This document shows, in pieces, positions 15,839 to 25,532 of a DNA stretch of 64,000 bases. A program made the position numbers and the translations under genes. Every line of letters starts with the position of its first letter. Position 1 is the stretch's first letter. The DNA lies in the NCBI RefSeq assembly GCF_002410825.1, contig NZ_DHOS01000052.1:105921-169920 (forward strand), given 5' to 3'. Under the pieces are notes generated by a model. The model was given only the letters and a program-made list of their open reading frames with translations, made no database searches and was not told the DNA's origin. This stretch comes from Proteiniphilum sp. UBA5384. GTDB lineage: Bacteria; Bacteroidota; Bacteroidia; Bacteroidales; Dysgonomonadaceae.

Positions 15839-16497
15839 CCATACAATCGCATATAGAAACTTTACGGGAAGCTATCCCTTCCGGCGTGACACTGGTAGCG
15901 GTTTCCAAATTCCATCCTGCACTGGTGGTCCGGGAAGCCTATGATGCTGGGCAGCGAATTTTTGGTGAAAGCAGGGTGCAGGAGCTCCTTACCAAAAAAG
16001 AGCGACTTCCAGGAGACATACAATGGCATTTTATAGGCAGCTTGCAGCGGAACAAAGTCAGACAGATTGCTCCGTTTATCTCCCTGATCCATAGTCTCGA
16101 CAGTGAGCGGCTATTATTGGAAATCGAGAAACAGGCAGAGATCAATACCCGGGTTATTTCTTGTTTGTTGCAGATACATATTGCCGAAGAGGAGACCAAG
16201 TCCGGTTTTTCTCCCGATGAGTGCCGTCTCTTCCTCGAAGAGGGCAGATGGAAAGCGTGTCCTCATGTTCGGATTGCCGGTGTGATGGGGATGGGTACTT
16301 TTACGGATGATAAAGATCAGGTACGTAAAGAGTTTCGGCAACTGAAATCGCTGTTCGACGAATTCAAGACCGGTTATTTCGCTGACGATTCCAGTTTCAG
16401 GGAAATCTCTATGGGAATGACAAGTGATTATCCGATTGCCATTGAAGAAGGAAGTACTATGGTACGGATAGGAACACTGATTTTTGGTGACCGATGA
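15835..16497 (+). CDS. yggS: YggS-family pyridoxal-phosphate homeostasis protein
   Basis: 220 residues folding as a PLP-binding TIM barrel. Signatures: LVAVSKFHPALVVREAYDAGQRIFGESRVQE (the PLP lysine is in AVSKFH), QWHFIGSLQRNKVR and SMGMTSDYPIAIEEGSTMVRIG with the phosphate-binding C-terminal motif. The family has no catalytic activity; it binds and buffers PLP in the cytosol. Translation starts at GTG 15835, overlapping the DUF4494 stop. Length matches the family. It is followed by an 18-bp palindrome. Confidence 0.93.
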   Translation: MTIQSHIETLREAIPSGVTLVAVSKFHPALVVREAYDAGQRIFGESRVQELLTKKERLPGDIQWHFIGSLQRNKVRQIAPFISLIHSLDSERLLLEIEKQAEINTRVISCLLQIHIAEEETKSGFSPDECRLFLEEGRWKACPHVRIAGVMGMGTFTDDKDQVRKEFRQLKSLFDEFKTGYFADDSSFREISMGMTSDYPIAIEEGSTMVRIGTLIFGDR

Positions 16498-16501
16498 TCT
16501 G

Positions 16502-16519
16502 CTGATCTTTTAAGATCAG
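16502..16519 (+). other. Perfect hairpin after yggS
   Basis: CTGATCTT (16502-16509), TT, AAGATCAG (16512-16519). No T-run follows, so it is at best a weak terminator or an mRNA-end structure. Confidence 0.5.
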
Positions 16520-16565
16520 TGAGCCACTCTTTTATTGGTCCCCAATTTATTTTCAATATAAGCTA

Positions 16566-16595
16566 TTGATTTTATCGATAAAATACCTATTTTTG
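16566..16595 (+). promoter_or_regulatory. Promoter of the dihydroorotate-dehydrogenase-like gene
   Basis: TTG (16566-16568), a 19-nt spacer and TATTTTTG (16588-16595), a perfect TAnnTTTG, 36 nt before the ATG at 16632. Confidence 0.55.
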
Positions 16596-16631
16596 TTGAG
16601 TATAAATTTTTTTGAAAAACATCGTGAGTTC

Positions 16632-17606
16632 ATGATTAATTTAGAAACAACCTTCGCAGGATTACGATTAAAGAATCCGTTGATAGCCGGAAGCAGCGGC
16701 CTTACCAATTCAGTACACAAAATCAAAGAGTTGGAAGAGGCGGGAGTGAGTGCAATTGTATTGAAATCTCTTTTCGAAGAGCAGATCGAGAATCATTCCG
16801 AAAAGCTCTCCCAGATCGCCGATTATCCCGAGGCGGCTGATTACATCAATACGTATATTGAGATGAATCATATGGAGAAGTATCTGGATCTGATCCGTTC
16901 AACCAGGCAAGAATGTGATATTCCTATCATTGCCAGTATCAATTGCTATAAGTTGAGCCGTTGGGTTGATTTTGCCAAAAGTATCCAGGATGCCGGAGCC
17001 GATGCGATTGAGTTGAACCTGTTCGTGTTGAATGCGGGAGAATTGGGAGACGCCTATCTCGAAGAGTCTTATGTGAATATTGTAAGAGAATTGAAGAAAA
17101 TTATCCGGATACCCATCGTGATCAAGATGGCTAAAAATATTAGTAACCTTCCGGGACTGGTAAGTAAACTGAAAGCATTGGGAGCCGGAGGAGTAGTGCT
17201 TTTTAACCGTTTTTATCAACTCGATATAGATATTAAAAAACTTGAGCTTACTTCCGGTCCCGTTTTTAGCACCCCTTCCGATTTCAGTGATACATTGCGC
17301 TGGACTGCTATCGTTTCAGGCCGTGTACCTGATTTCGATATTGCTTGCTCATATGGCGTGCATTCATGGGAAGATGCCGTGAAAGGAATTCTTGCCGGAG
17401 CAGGTGCTATTCAATTGTGTAGTGTACTTTATGAACAGGGACCTCATGTAGTGCATGATATGTTGTTCTGTATGGAGGAATGGATGTCCCAGAGTAATTA
17501 TGAGCGTATAGAAGATTTTAAAGGGATATTAAATTATGCGAACATCAAAAGCCCGGTACTCTATGAGCGGGTTCAGTTCATGAAGTATTTCTCCAATTAC
17601 AAATAG
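16632..17606 (+). CDS. Dihydroorotate-dehydrogenase-like flavoprotein
   Basis: 324 residues from ATG 16632, where the family start MINLETTFAGLRLKNPLIAGSSGL lies; the longer open frame upstream runs through the promoter. It is an FMN-binding TIM barrel of the DHOD-like group (cd04739-type), close to class 1 PyrD: IPIIASINCY, GADAIELNLF, IPIVIKMAKN, and the phosphate-binding end GAGAIQLCSVLYEQG. The residue at the usual class 1 catalytic Cys position cannot be placed with confidence, so a pyrimidine role is unproven; other flavin-dependent oxidoreductions are possible. It is followed by oxyR on the same strand after 43 bp. Confidence 0.85.
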   Translation: MINLETTFAGLRLKNPLIAGSSGLTNSVHKIKELEEAGVSAIVLKSLFEEQIENHSEKLSQIADYPEAADYINTYIEMNHMEKYLDLIRSTRQECDIPIIASINCYKLSRWVDFAKSIQDAGADAIELNLFVLNAGELGDAYLEESYVNIVRELKKIIRIPIVIKMAKNISNLPGLVSKLKALGAGGVVLFNRFYQLDIDIKKLELTSGPVFSTPSDFSDTLRWTAIVSGRVPDFDIACSYGVHSWEDAVKGILAGAGAIQLCSVLYEQGPHVVHDMLFCMEEWMSQSNYERIEDFKGILNYANIKSPVLYERVQFMKYFSNYK

Positions 17607-17649
17607 TCCGGATAAATACGGTGTCGATAAAAAGAAATAAAATAATCAC

Positions 17650-18594
17650 ATGAATATCCAGCAATTAGAATATATTATCGCGGTAGATAACCACCGTCAC
17701 TTCTCTAAAGCAGCTGAGGCATCCTATGTAACCCAGCCTACATTGAGTATGATGATCCAGAAACTGGAAGAGGAGTTGGGCGTGAAAATATTCGACCGTT
17801 CCCAGCTTCCTGTGCAACCTACCGAAATCGGTGTACGTATCATTACACAGGCTCGCATTGCGGTGGCCCAGGTAAATCAGATCAAAGAGATCATACAGGA
17901 AGAGAAGGGCATTGTCAAAGGTGTATTCCGTTTGGGCATTATTCCTACCGTGTCTCCTTATTTGTTGCCTAAGCTGATGCAGGTACATCAGGAAAACAGG
18001 CATGATGTTCGTATCGTTATTTCCGAATTGACAACCGATCAAATCCTGAAAGGACTTGCTAACGATTCCTTGGATGGAGGTATATTGGCAACCCCTTTAA
18101 AAGAGAATTCCATCAAGGAATATCCGATCTATTATGAACGGTTCTTCGCTTATGTGTCGCCCCTGGAAAAAGCACTGTTTGCCAAAACCGCACTCGATGA
18201 GAGTGACTTGAATGCCGCGAGACTGTGGCTGCTTGATGAAGTGCATTGCTTCAGGACTCAGATATTGCATCTTTGTAATCTGAAAAAAAAACGTAGTAAT
18301 AATACTTCTATTTTTTCTTATGAAGCGGGCAGTATCGATACTCTTATCAGTATTGTGGACCAGAACGAAGGGATTACGGTTATTCCTGAGATGGCCCTCG
18401 GCAATATGAGCGAGAAACAGAAAAAAAATGTACGACCTTTCAAGAATTCCACGCCGGTGCGTGAGATTAGCCTGATCACCCGCCAGGAGTTTCTTCGTGA
18501 ACGCATGATCAATATTATTATCGATGAAGTAAAGACTGCCGTACCTAAATCATTTCAGGATATGGCCATGAAAAAATATGTAGTACCATTGTGA
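17650..18594 (+). CDS. oxyR: OxyR, peroxide-sensing LysR-family regulator
   Basis: 314 residues. The N-terminal winged helix-turn-helix (about 1-60, MNIQQLEYIIAVDNHRHFSKAAEASYVTQPTLS) is followed by a LysR substrate domain. The redox pair is visible: C200 and C209 in VHCFRTQILHLC, with the eight-residue spacing of E. coli OxyR C199/C208. These cysteines form a disulfide when peroxide is present, which activates catalase and peroxiredoxin genes. No obvious target gene lies next to it here; a dihydroorotate-dehydrogenase-like gene precedes it. Confidence 0.93.
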   Translation: MNIQQLEYIIAVDNHRHFSKAAEASYVTQPTLSMMIQKLEEELGVKIFDRSQLPVQPTEIGVRIITQARIAVAQVNQIKEIIQEEKGIVKGVFRLGIIPTVSPYLLPKLMQVHQENRHDVRIVISELTTDQILKGLANDSLDGGILATPLKENSIKEYPIYYERFFAYVSPLEKALFAKTALDESDLNAARLWLLDEVHCFRTQILHLCNLKKKRSNNTSIFSYEAGSIDTLISIVDQNEGITVIPEMALGNMSEKQKKNVRPFKNSTPVREISLITRQEFLRERMINIIIDEVKTAVPKSFQDMAMKKYVVPL

Positions 18595-18677
18595 TTTAAA
18601 TAATTCATTGATAAAATGAATGCTGTTCCAAATTTTCAGGCTTTTGCCGGAATTTTTCGAATATAACCTTTTTGTAT

Positions 18678-18685
18678 TACTTTTG
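18678..18685 (+). promoter_or_regulatory. -7 box of the HD-domain gene
   Basis: TACTTTTG, a perfect TAnnTTTG match, 36 nt before the ATG at 18722. It shows that the longer open frame from 18620 is not the real start. Confidence 0.5.
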
Positions 18686-18721
18686 CAGTACTGCCATTAC
18701 GGTAATTTGGCGGTTGATTTT

Positions 18722-19258
18722 ATGAACGCACAAGCAATTATCGACAAGTATTACAAGGTAGGGACTAAACTCTATGATATTTATATGTCGCACGTGACAG
18801 ATGTGACAAACAAGTCCCTTTTTATCGTTCAGAAACATCCTGAGTTGGCAGTGGATGTCCGGTTTATTGAGGAAGCGGGAATGCTTCATGATATCGGCAT
18901 CTTTATGACAAAAGCACCCCATATCGCTTGTGAAGGCAGTTACCCTTATATTTGCCACGGCTATCTGGGATGTGAGTTGCTTACCCAAGAAGGTTATCCG
19001 AGACATGGTTTGGTGTGCGAGAGGCATACCGGTACCGGATTGAGCCTGGAGACCATTATCAACCGGAAATTACCTGTTCCCCATAGGGATATGCGACCAC
19101 AAAGTCTGGAAGAGAAAATTATCTGTTTTGCTGATAAATTTTATTCGAAATCACAGTTGGGAAAAGAAAAACCACTGAAAAAAGTCAGGCAAAGCCTCGC
19201 CAATCATGGCACACACCAGGTGGAGGTATTCGATGAATGGTGCGACCTCTTTCTTTAA
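18722..19258 (+). CDS. HD-domain phosphohydrolase-like protein
   Basis: 178 residues from ATG 18722. The HD motif is seen in EEAGMLHDIGIF, with flanking metal-ligand candidates (VTNKSLFIVQKHPEL, CHGYLGCELL, CERHTG) and a conserved C-terminal EEKIICFADKFYSKS segment. The family is a small cytosolic HD hydrolase, likely acting on a nucleotide or other phosphate ester, but the substrate cannot be told. I chose this start because the -7 box is immediately upstream. It stands alone between oxyR and grpE. Confidence 0.82.
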   Translation: MNAQAIIDKYYKVGTKLYDIYMSHVTDVTNKSLFIVQKHPELAVDVRFIEEAGMLHDIGIFMTKAPHIACEGSYPYICHGYLGCELLTQEGYPRHGLVCERHTGTGLSLETIINRKLPVPHRDMRPQSLEEKIICFADKFYSKSQLGKEKPLKKVRQSLANHGTHQVEVFDEWCDLFL

Positions 19259-19352
19259 AATCCGATCGGTATCCTGTTTTTTATTTTTGGCAAACTATTT
19301 GCAGTAAGAGAAGTGAAAGAGCGGACTCGGATGCCAGGTATTGATTCTTGGC

Positions 19353-19366
19353 GCTTGGTCCCAAGC
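19353..19366 (+). other. Short hairpin in the grpE leader
   Basis: GCTTGG (19353-19358), TC, CCAAGC (19361-19366), 25 nt before the grpE ATG. The upstream leader also carries TATTTTTG (19282-19289), a possible -7 box. A role in heat-shock control is only a suggestion. Confidence 0.3.
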
Positions 19367-19391
19367 TTTAGTGTAAGTAAAAAATAACTAT

Positions 19392-19970
19392 ATGGATAAT
19401 AACAATCAATTCAATATGGATCCTGAAGAATGGGATGAAGAGATGAACCGGCAGGAAGTTGGTGACCAGCAAGATCAGCAAGATATAATAGATGAAGAAG
19501 TGGACAAATTGGCAGATAAGAACGATGATGACGACCTTCGTCAAAAGTATGACGAGCTGAATGACAGCTATCTCCGTCTACACGCCGAATTCGATAATTT
19601 CCGGAAACGTACGTTAAAAGAGAAATCCGACCTGATAAAGAATGGTGGAGAGCGTGTCTTGCTGGATATTATTGCGTTGGTAGACGATTTTGAACGTGCC
19701 CTTGAGTCATTGCATAAAACAGAAGATAGAGAAGCCATGTTGGAAGGGATGGATTTGATTTATACCAAGTTTACCGCTTTTTTGAAACAACATGGAGTCT
19801 CCGAAATTGAAGCTATCGGTCAGCCGTTTGATGCTGACAACTTTGAGGCAGTCACAACTATTCCGGCTCCCGAAGAGTCTCAGAAAGGAACAGTAGTAGA
19901 TTGCATCCAGAAAGGATACCGGCTGAACGATAAGATTATCCGTTTTCCGAAAGTAATTGTGGGGGACTAA
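19392..19970 (+). CDS. grpE: GrpE, nucleotide exchange factor of DnaK
   Basis: 192 residues. An acidic, Gln/Asp-rich N-terminus (about 1-45) precedes a long coiled coil (LRQKYDELNDSYLRLHAEFDNFRKRTLKEK) and the beta-domain with the signature AVTTIPAPEESQKGTVVDCIQKGYRLNDKIIR. GrpE releases ADP from DnaK in the cytosol. It lies 1 bp before dnaJ, as is usual in Bacteroidetes; dnaK is not in this window. Confidence 0.96.
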   Translation: MDNNNQFNMDPEEWDEEMNRQEVGDQQDQQDIIDEEVDKLADKNDDDDLRQKYDELNDSYLRLHAEFDNFRKRTLKEKSDLIKNGGERVLLDIIALVDDFERALESLHKTEDREAMLEGMDLIYTKFTAFLKQHGVSEIEAIGQPFDADNFEAVTTIPAPEESQKGTVVDCIQKGYRLNDKIIRFPKVIVGD

Positions 19971-19971
19971 G

Positions 19972-21126
19972 ATGGCGGCGAAAAGAGATTTTTATGAAAT
20001 ATTGGAAATATCCAAGACGGCTACTGCCGAAGAGATAAAAAAAGCCTACCGTAAGAAAGCCATTCAGTACCACCCTGATAAAAATCCGGGAGATAAGGAG
20101 GCGGAAGAGAAATTCAAAGAAGCTGCGGAGGCTTATGAAGTGCTGAGTGATGAGCAGAAGCGGGCGCGTTACGACCAGTTTGGTCATGCTGGTGTAGGAG
20201 GAGCTGCATCGGGCGGTTTCGGTGGAGGTATGTCGATGGACGATATTTTCTCTCAGTTTGGAGATATCTTCGGTGGTCATTTCGGCGGTTTCGGTGGTTT
20301 TGGCGGCTTCGGTGGTTCGCAGCGGGGCAGGAGAGTGAACCGTGGTTCTGATCTTCGTGTGAAAGTGAAGTTGAACCTCAAAGAAATCCTCAACGGCGTA
20401 GAGAAAAAGATCAAAGTAAAGAAATATGTCTCCTGTTCCCATTGCAATGGGAACGGATCAGAGAATGGGAATTCAACTTCCACCTGTAGCACATGTAAGG
20501 GTTCGGGTGTGGTGACACGTGTGACCAATACCATTCTCGGCCAGATGCAGACTTCTTCTACTTGCCCTACCTGCAACGGGGAAGGGACCACTATCACCAA
20601 AAAATGTTCCTATTGCAACGGCGAAGGTATTGTACGAGATGAAGAAGTCCTCTCCATTAGAATACCCGCCGGTGTGGCCGAAGGAATGCAACTCTCCATG
20701 TCGGGTAAAGGAAATGCTGCCCGTAGGGGAGGAATCAATGGTGACCTGTTGATTGTTGTGGAAGAGGAACAGGATCCCAACCTCATCCGTGATGAGAACG
20801 ATGTGATATATAATCTGTTTCTTACTTTCCCGATGGCCGCACTGGGAGGAACAGTGGAAGTGCCTACTATCGATGGAATGGCTAAAGTGAAAATTGAGCC
20901 GGGTACGCAGCCCGGAAAAGTGTTGCGGTTACGGAATAAAGGTTTGCCGTCGGTAAATGGATTTGGCAAAGGTGATGAATTGGTCAACGTGAATGTGTAC
21001 GTGCCGGAGAACTTGAACGACAAGGAACGGAAATGGCTACAGGAAATGGACAGGTCCGAGAATTTTATTCCCTCTAAAGCTGCGAAAAAGACCGTATTCG
21101 ATAAGTTTAAAAAAATGTTCGATTAA
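19972..21126 (+). CDS. dnaJ: DnaJ, co-chaperone of DnaK
   Basis: 384 residues from ATG 19972, one base after the grpE stop. The J domain (about 1-70) contains the HPD motif in YHPDKNPGD. A Gly/Phe-rich linker with repeated GGFGGF follows, then the zinc domain with four CXXCXGXG repeats (CSHCNGNG, CSTCKGSG, CPTCNGEG, CSYCNGEG), then the two C-terminal substrate-binding domains. It is a complete type I DnaJ, stimulating DnaK ATPase and binding unfolded proteins. Confidence 0.97.
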   Translation: MAAKRDFYEILEISKTATAEEIKKAYRKKAIQYHPDKNPGDKEAEEKFKEAAEAYEVLSDEQKRARYDQFGHAGVGGAASGGFGGGMSMDDIFSQFGDIFGGHFGGFGGFGGFGGSQRGRRVNRGSDLRVKVKLNLKEILNGVEKKIKVKKYVSCSHCNGNGSENGNSTSTCSTCKGSGVVTRVTNTILGQMQTSSTCPTCNGEGTTITKKCSYCNGEGIVRDEEVLSIRIPAGVAEGMQLSMSGKGNAARRGGINGDLLIVVEEEQDPNLIRDENDVIYNLFLTFPMAALGGTVEVPTIDGMAKVKIEPGTQPGKVLRLRNKGLPSVNGFGKGDELVNVNVYVPENLNDKERKWLQEMDRSENFIPSKAAKKTVFDKFKKMFD

Positions 21127-21171
21127 TACTATCTTTATACTATTATTATGGGATCTTAACGATAGGTGTCG

Positions 21172-22065
21172 ATGGCCAATCCGGATAGCAGACATATCAT
21201 GCATGAGATTACTCCTTTATCGGATAAGGATTGCTTTTATATTGCCGACCGGCGGAAATCGGAATTCACCTACCCGTTGCATTCCCATAGTGAGTTTGAA
21301 ATTAATTATATTGAAAATGCCGAAGGAGTAAGGCGTATTGTGGGTGACTCGGTGGAGGTTATCGGCAAATACGACCTTACGCTTATTGCGGGCGAGGAAT
21401 TGGAACATGTATGGGAACAACATCAATGTACATCCAAACAGATCCGCGAAATAACCATTCAATTCTCCAAAGATCTTTTCTTTGGCAATTTAATTCATAA
21501 GAACCAGTTCGACAGTATCCGGAAGATGCTTAATGAGGCGCAGAAAGGAATTAACTTCCCGATGGAGACCATTATGAAGATCTATCCGGTGCTTGATACG
21601 CTCTCCGCCGAGAAATCGGGATTTCATGCCGTGATAAAATTGCTAACCATGCTGTATGAACTCTCGCTCTGCGATAATTACCGCACCTTGGCCAGTACCT
21701 CGTTTGCTCATATCGATGAAAATTCCGACAGCCGCCGCGTGCGAAAAATATATGAATATATCAATAACCATTATAAAGAAGAGATACGGTTAGAAGACCT
21801 TGCGAATATCATTGGGATGACACCTGTGGCATTGAGCCGATTTTTTAAATTAAGAACCGGGAAAACAGTTTCCGATTACATTATTGATATTCGCTTGGGG
21901 CATGCTTCAAGATTATTGGTGGATACAACGAATACCATTGCCGAAATCTGCTACGATTGTGGGTTTAATAATTTGTCGAATTTCAATCGTATTTTTAAAA
22001 AAAGAAAAGACTGCTCTCCCAAAGAATTCCGTGAGAATTTCAGGAAAACCAAAGTGATTGTTTAG
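21172..22065 (+). CDS. AraC-family regulator, likely controlling the mannan PUL
   Basis: 297 residues. The N-terminal sugar-binding cupin-like domain carries the HSHSEFEINYI motif (residues about 38-50). The C-terminal AraC DNA-binding domain (about 190-292) contains RLEDLANIIGMTPVALSRFFKLRTGKTVSDYI and the second helix-turn-helix IAEICYDCGFNNLSNFNRIFKKRKDCSPKEFR. I prefer ATG 21172 to the upstream GTG 21166. It lies directly before the SusC/SusD mannan locus on the same strand, separated by a 404-bp leader, so local control is likely. Many Bacteroides PULs use hybrid two-component systems instead, so an AraC type is a less usual choice. Confidence 0.88.
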   Translation: MANPDSRHIMHEITPLSDKDCFYIADRRKSEFTYPLHSHSEFEINYIENAEGVRRIVGDSVEVIGKYDLTLIAGEELEHVWEQHQCTSKQIREITIQFSKDLFFGNLIHKNQFDSIRKMLNEAQKGINFPMETIMKIYPVLDTLSAEKSGFHAVIKLLTMLYELSLCDNYRTLASTSFAHIDENSDSRRVRKIYEYINNHYKEEIRLEDLANIIGMTPVALSRFFKLRTGKTVSDYIIDIRLGHASRLLVDTTNTIAEICYDCGFNNLSNFNRIFKKRKDCSPKEFRENFRKTKVIV

Positions 22066-22469
22066 TTAAATAGCCATCCCTTCGATGATTACGGTAACTC
22101 CCATAATCATTATGGATATGATTTTAATGATAATTATTCATTATTATTGAGAGTATATTGTATTATTTTGGATTAAAATAATACCATTTTGGGATATATC
22201 TCCCTTCGTATTTATCTTGTTTATAGTCAATACGAGTCAAATTTTCTCTAAATAATTCCGACTATCTGCCTGTTTGTGCGCTTTGTATACAGTCGTGGCG
22301 TTATGATTAAAATAGTATTGTTATAGGATAAGATAATACTTGTATATCTGCCGTAGTAGCTATATTTTTGTAGCCGATAAGTAACTTTTATTAACTTATA
22401 ATTTGTCTCGTGTGGAGTGTGCATATAAACCTGAAGCCCCACACACTGTAATGAAAAAGAAATAATCGT
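22066..22469 (+). promoter_or_regulatory. Regulatory region of the mannan PUL
   Basis: This 404-bp gap has no gene. It holds a short palindrome CCATAA-TCA-TTATGG (22101-22115), a perfect inverted repeat TATTATTTT-GGATT-AAAATAATA (22161-22183) that could be an operator, a promoter TTG (22340-22342)-20 nt-TATTTTTG (22363-22370), and in the predicted leader a stem GTGTGG (22410-22415)/CCACAC (22439-22444) about 25 nt before the susC ATG. The promoter matches the Bacteroidetes consensus; operator and leader roles are inferred. Confidence 0.55.
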
Positions 22470-25400
22470 ATGAAAAACGTGATGATGTTATTTCTGGCTC
22501 TTGGCATGAGCCTATCGTTAATGGCACAACAACGCAGCGTAACCGGTACCGTGACGGACAGTCAGGACAACTCTGTGATGATTGGTGTGAATATTATGGA
22601 GAAAGGAACCTTGAACGGTACCGTTACCGATATCGACGGGAATTTTTCCTTGAATGTAACTACAGAAAATCCGGTATTTGTATTTTCAAGTATTGGGTAT
22701 AAGACAGTCGAAGTCAGTGTCGGCAATCAGACTCGTTTGTCCGTCGTCATGAACGAGGATGCCGAGATGCTCGATGAACTGGTCGTGGTGGGATATGGAA
22801 CCATGCGCAAAAGTGACTTGACCGGAGCCTTGTCTTCATTGAAAGCCGATGAATTGACCAAATTGTCCGCGGTTGACGTTACCCAGGCCATTCAGGGACG
22901 TGCACCGGGTGTAAGTGTAATCAACAACTCGGGAGAACCCGGCGCCGGTACGAAGATACGTATCCGTGGTACCGGTAGTGTGAATAATTCCGATCCTCTA
23001 TTCGTGGTGGATGGATTTCCGGTGAATGATATCAGCCATATTGCGCCGCATGACATCGAATCGATGGAGATACTCAAAGACGCTTCCGCCGTGGCTATTT
23101 TCGGTTCGCGCGGGGCAAACGGTGTGATTCTGGTGAAAACGAAAGGGGGAGCATTTGAACAGAAAACGAAGGTGAACGTGAATATTTTTGGGGGAACTAC
23201 TGAAACTGTCAAACGGTTGGATATGTTGAATGCAGCCGAATATGCAGAGCTGAAACTGGAAGCCTACAAAAATGCCAACCAAATGCCGTCACTGCAGATG
23301 CAGTCCATTTTAGATTATGCTATTGCCAATAAAAGTGTAGGCACCAATTGGCAAGATGAGATCATGCGTACCGGAAATACACAGAATTATAATATCAATG
23401 TATCGGGCGGTTCGGAGCGGAATAAATATGATATCGGTACCACTTATTCAAAGGAAGAGGGGATTATCAAAAATACCTATCTCGATAAATTCATGTTCCA
23501 TCTCCATAACGAATATAAATTGTTCGAAAATGTAAATATAGGAATCAATGCTTCTTATACTACTTATGAGAAATCGGGTAACGATGGCGATTTCTATTCA
23601 GGATCCCTTACCCAGTCACTGAAAGCGGATCCGATTTCTGCGGCATGGGATTCATATACGAACCAGTTTGGTGAAATCTATTTCTCTTATGGAAGAAATC
23701 CGGCACAATCGGCTTATGAAAACAAATTTCGGAAGAATTCCGAAGACCGTTACATCGCCAATGCCTTCCTGCAGATCAACGATATATTCATCAAGGGGTT
23801 GTCTTTCAGAGCACAATATGGGCAGCACTTCGCTTTCGGCAAATCCCGCAACTATTATCCTAAATATTATATTACTGCCGATCAGCAAAGGGATAGGAGC
23901 AGCCTCACCGAAAACAGAAGCGAGAATGTCTATTGGAACACCAATAATTATTTCAGTTATGTGAATACTTTTGGTAAACATAGTATTAATGCAACATTGG
24001 GTATGGAAGCCCAAAAGTCGAAATCCAGCAATCTCTTTGCCAAGGTATATGACGTGCCGGAAGATGCTGATCTGCGGTATATCGGTATGTCGTCCAACAA
24101 GGAGAATCTGGAAGCATCGGGTGGTGCCGGACATAACACATTGTTGTCCGGATTCTTCAGGTTGAATTATACTTTCGACGGAAAATACCTCTTCACAGGG
24201 ACGTATCGTGCAGACGGAAGCTCGAAGTTCATGAAAAGATGGGGATACTTTCCTTCTTTCTCCCTGGGATGGAATATCATGGAAGAGGATTTTATGGAAG
24301 ACCTGAAACATAATTCTCCACTTTCACAACTGAAACTGCGTGCCGGTTGGGGACATGTGGGTAACCAGGCCAGCGCCGGGGATTTTGACTACCTGTCGCT
24401 GATGAATACCGGCTATACGGCTGTATTTGGCGGCTCCCAGGTGGATGGAGCCATCCAGCGAAAACTGGCGAATGAAGAATTATCGTGGGAGACTGCGGAA
24501 TCATATAACGTGGGACTCGATTATGGTTTGTTTAATGGCGGATTATCCGGAAATATAGATTATTTTATCCGCAATACCAACGATATGATCCTCGATACCC
24601 CCATACCGATTTATGCCGGAATGTCAAGACCAAAGACCAACGCCGGCTCCGTGCGCAACAGCGGATTGGAATTCCATCTGAATTACGATACCATGATTGG
24701 AAAAGAGTTTTCTTTGACTGCGGGTTTCAATATCTCGTTCATCAAGAATAAGGTGATATCTTTGGGTGGTGGCGAACCGCTCTATGGACAGTACAGTAAG
24801 ACCGAAGAAGGAAGAGAAATCGCTTCTTTTTTCGGTTTGCAGACTGCCGGGATTTTTAAGACCACAGAGCAATTGAGTGGTCATGTCAATAGTCAAGGAA
24901 AGGTAATACAACCCAATGCCGAACTGGGAGATGTTATTTTCGTCGACCAGAACGATGATGGAGTCATTAATGACGAGGACCGGGTACATTTGGGCACACC
25001 CCATCCCGATTTCACTTATGGATTTACTTTGGCAGCAGCCTATAAGGGATTCGATCTGAATGCTTTTTTTCAGGGTTCGCAAGGTAATAAGATAGCCAAT
25101 TATATGTATTCCGTAATGTACAGTACGAACATGCGCGAGTGGAGCAATTCGAAGGCGATGATGAACCGGTGGACACCGGAAAATGCCGACTCCGACCTTC
25201 CCCGTGTGCATACAGGGGATCCTAATCAAAACGACCGTTTCTCTGATCGATATGTAAAAGATGGCTCATATTTACGATTGAAAACCATTCAATTGGGTTA
25301 TACATTACCGGGTCATATTTCACAAAAAGCATTCTTGAATAGGGCTCGTATTTATGTGTCGGCCGATAATCTGCTTACTTTTACGAAATATTCAGGATTC

Positions 25401-25508
25401 AATCCCGAAATGGGCGACCTGTGGGGTAATCCGCTGAATGCAGGTGTGGATATGGCAAGCTATCCAACGCCACGAATATTTACCGTAGGGTTGAATCTTA
25501 CTTTTTAA
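22470..25508 (+). CDS. SusC-like TonB-dependent transporter (mannan PUL)
   Basis: 1012 residues. Signal peptide (about 1-19, ending SLMAQ), carboxypeptidase-regulatory-like domain (about 22-95, VTGTVTDSQDNSVMIGVNI to the beta strands), TonB box region DELVVVGYGTM, plug domain (APGVSVINNSGEPGAGTKIRI and SAVAIFGSRGANGVILVKTK) and a 22-strand-type barrel ending VGLNLTF. It imports oligosaccharides across the outer membrane with the SusD protein encoded 24 bp downstream. Neighbouring GH26 and GH130 genes indicate mannan oligosaccharides as cargo. Confidence 0.96.
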   Translation: MKNVMMLFLALGMSLSLMAQQRSVTGTVTDSQDNSVMIGVNIMEKGTLNGTVTDIDGNFSLNVTTENPVFVFSSIGYKTVEVSVGNQTRLSVVMNEDAEMLDELVVVGYGTMRKSDLTGALSSLKADELTKLSAVDVTQAIQGRAPGVSVINNSGEPGAGTKIRIRGTGSVNNSDPLFVVDGFPVNDISHIAPHDIESMEILKDASAVAIFGSRGANGVILVKTKGGAFEQKTKVNVNIFGGTTETVKRLDMLNAAEYAELKLEAYKNANQMPSLQMQSILDYAIANKSVGTNWQDEIMRTGNTQNYNINVSGGSERNKYDIGTTYSKEEGIIKNTYLDKFMFHLHNEYKLFENVNIGINASYTTYEKSGNDGDFYSGSLTQSLKADPISAAWDSYTNQFGEIYFSYGRNPAQSAYENKFRKNSEDRYIANAFLQINDIFIKGLSFRAQYGQHFAFGKSRNYYPKYYITADQQRDRSSLTENRSENVYWNTNNYFSYVNTFGKHSINATLGMEAQKSKSSNLFAKVYDVPEDADLRYIGMSSNKENLEASGGAGHNTLLSGFFRLNYTFDGKYLFTGTYRADGSSKFMKRWGYFPSFSLGWNIMEEDFMEDLKHNSPLSQLKLRAGWGHVGNQASAGDFDYLSLMNTGYTAVFGGSQVDGAIQRKLANEELSWETAESYNVGLDYGLFNGGLSGNIDYFIRNTNDMILDTPIPIYAGMSRPKTNAGSVRNSGLEFHLNYDTMIGKEFSLTAGFNISFIKNKVISLGGGEPLYGQYSKTEEGREIASFFGLQTAGIFKTTEQLSGHVNSQGKVIQPNAELGDVIFVDQNDDGVINDEDRVHLGTPHPDFTYGFTLAAAYKGFDLNAFFQGSQGNKIANYMYSVMYSTNMREWSNSKAMMNRWTPENADSDLPRVHTGDPNQNDRFSDRYVKDGSYLRLKTIQLGYTLPGHISQKAFLNRARIYVSADNLLTFTKYSGFNPEMGDLWGNPLNAGVDMASYPTPRIFTVGLNLTF

Positions 25509-25532
25509 TCATTTGTTAAATATTACATAAAA

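Noticed and set aside
23652..25229. Minus-strand open frames opposite susC
   Set aside because: Low-complexity shadows of a secure SusC gene.
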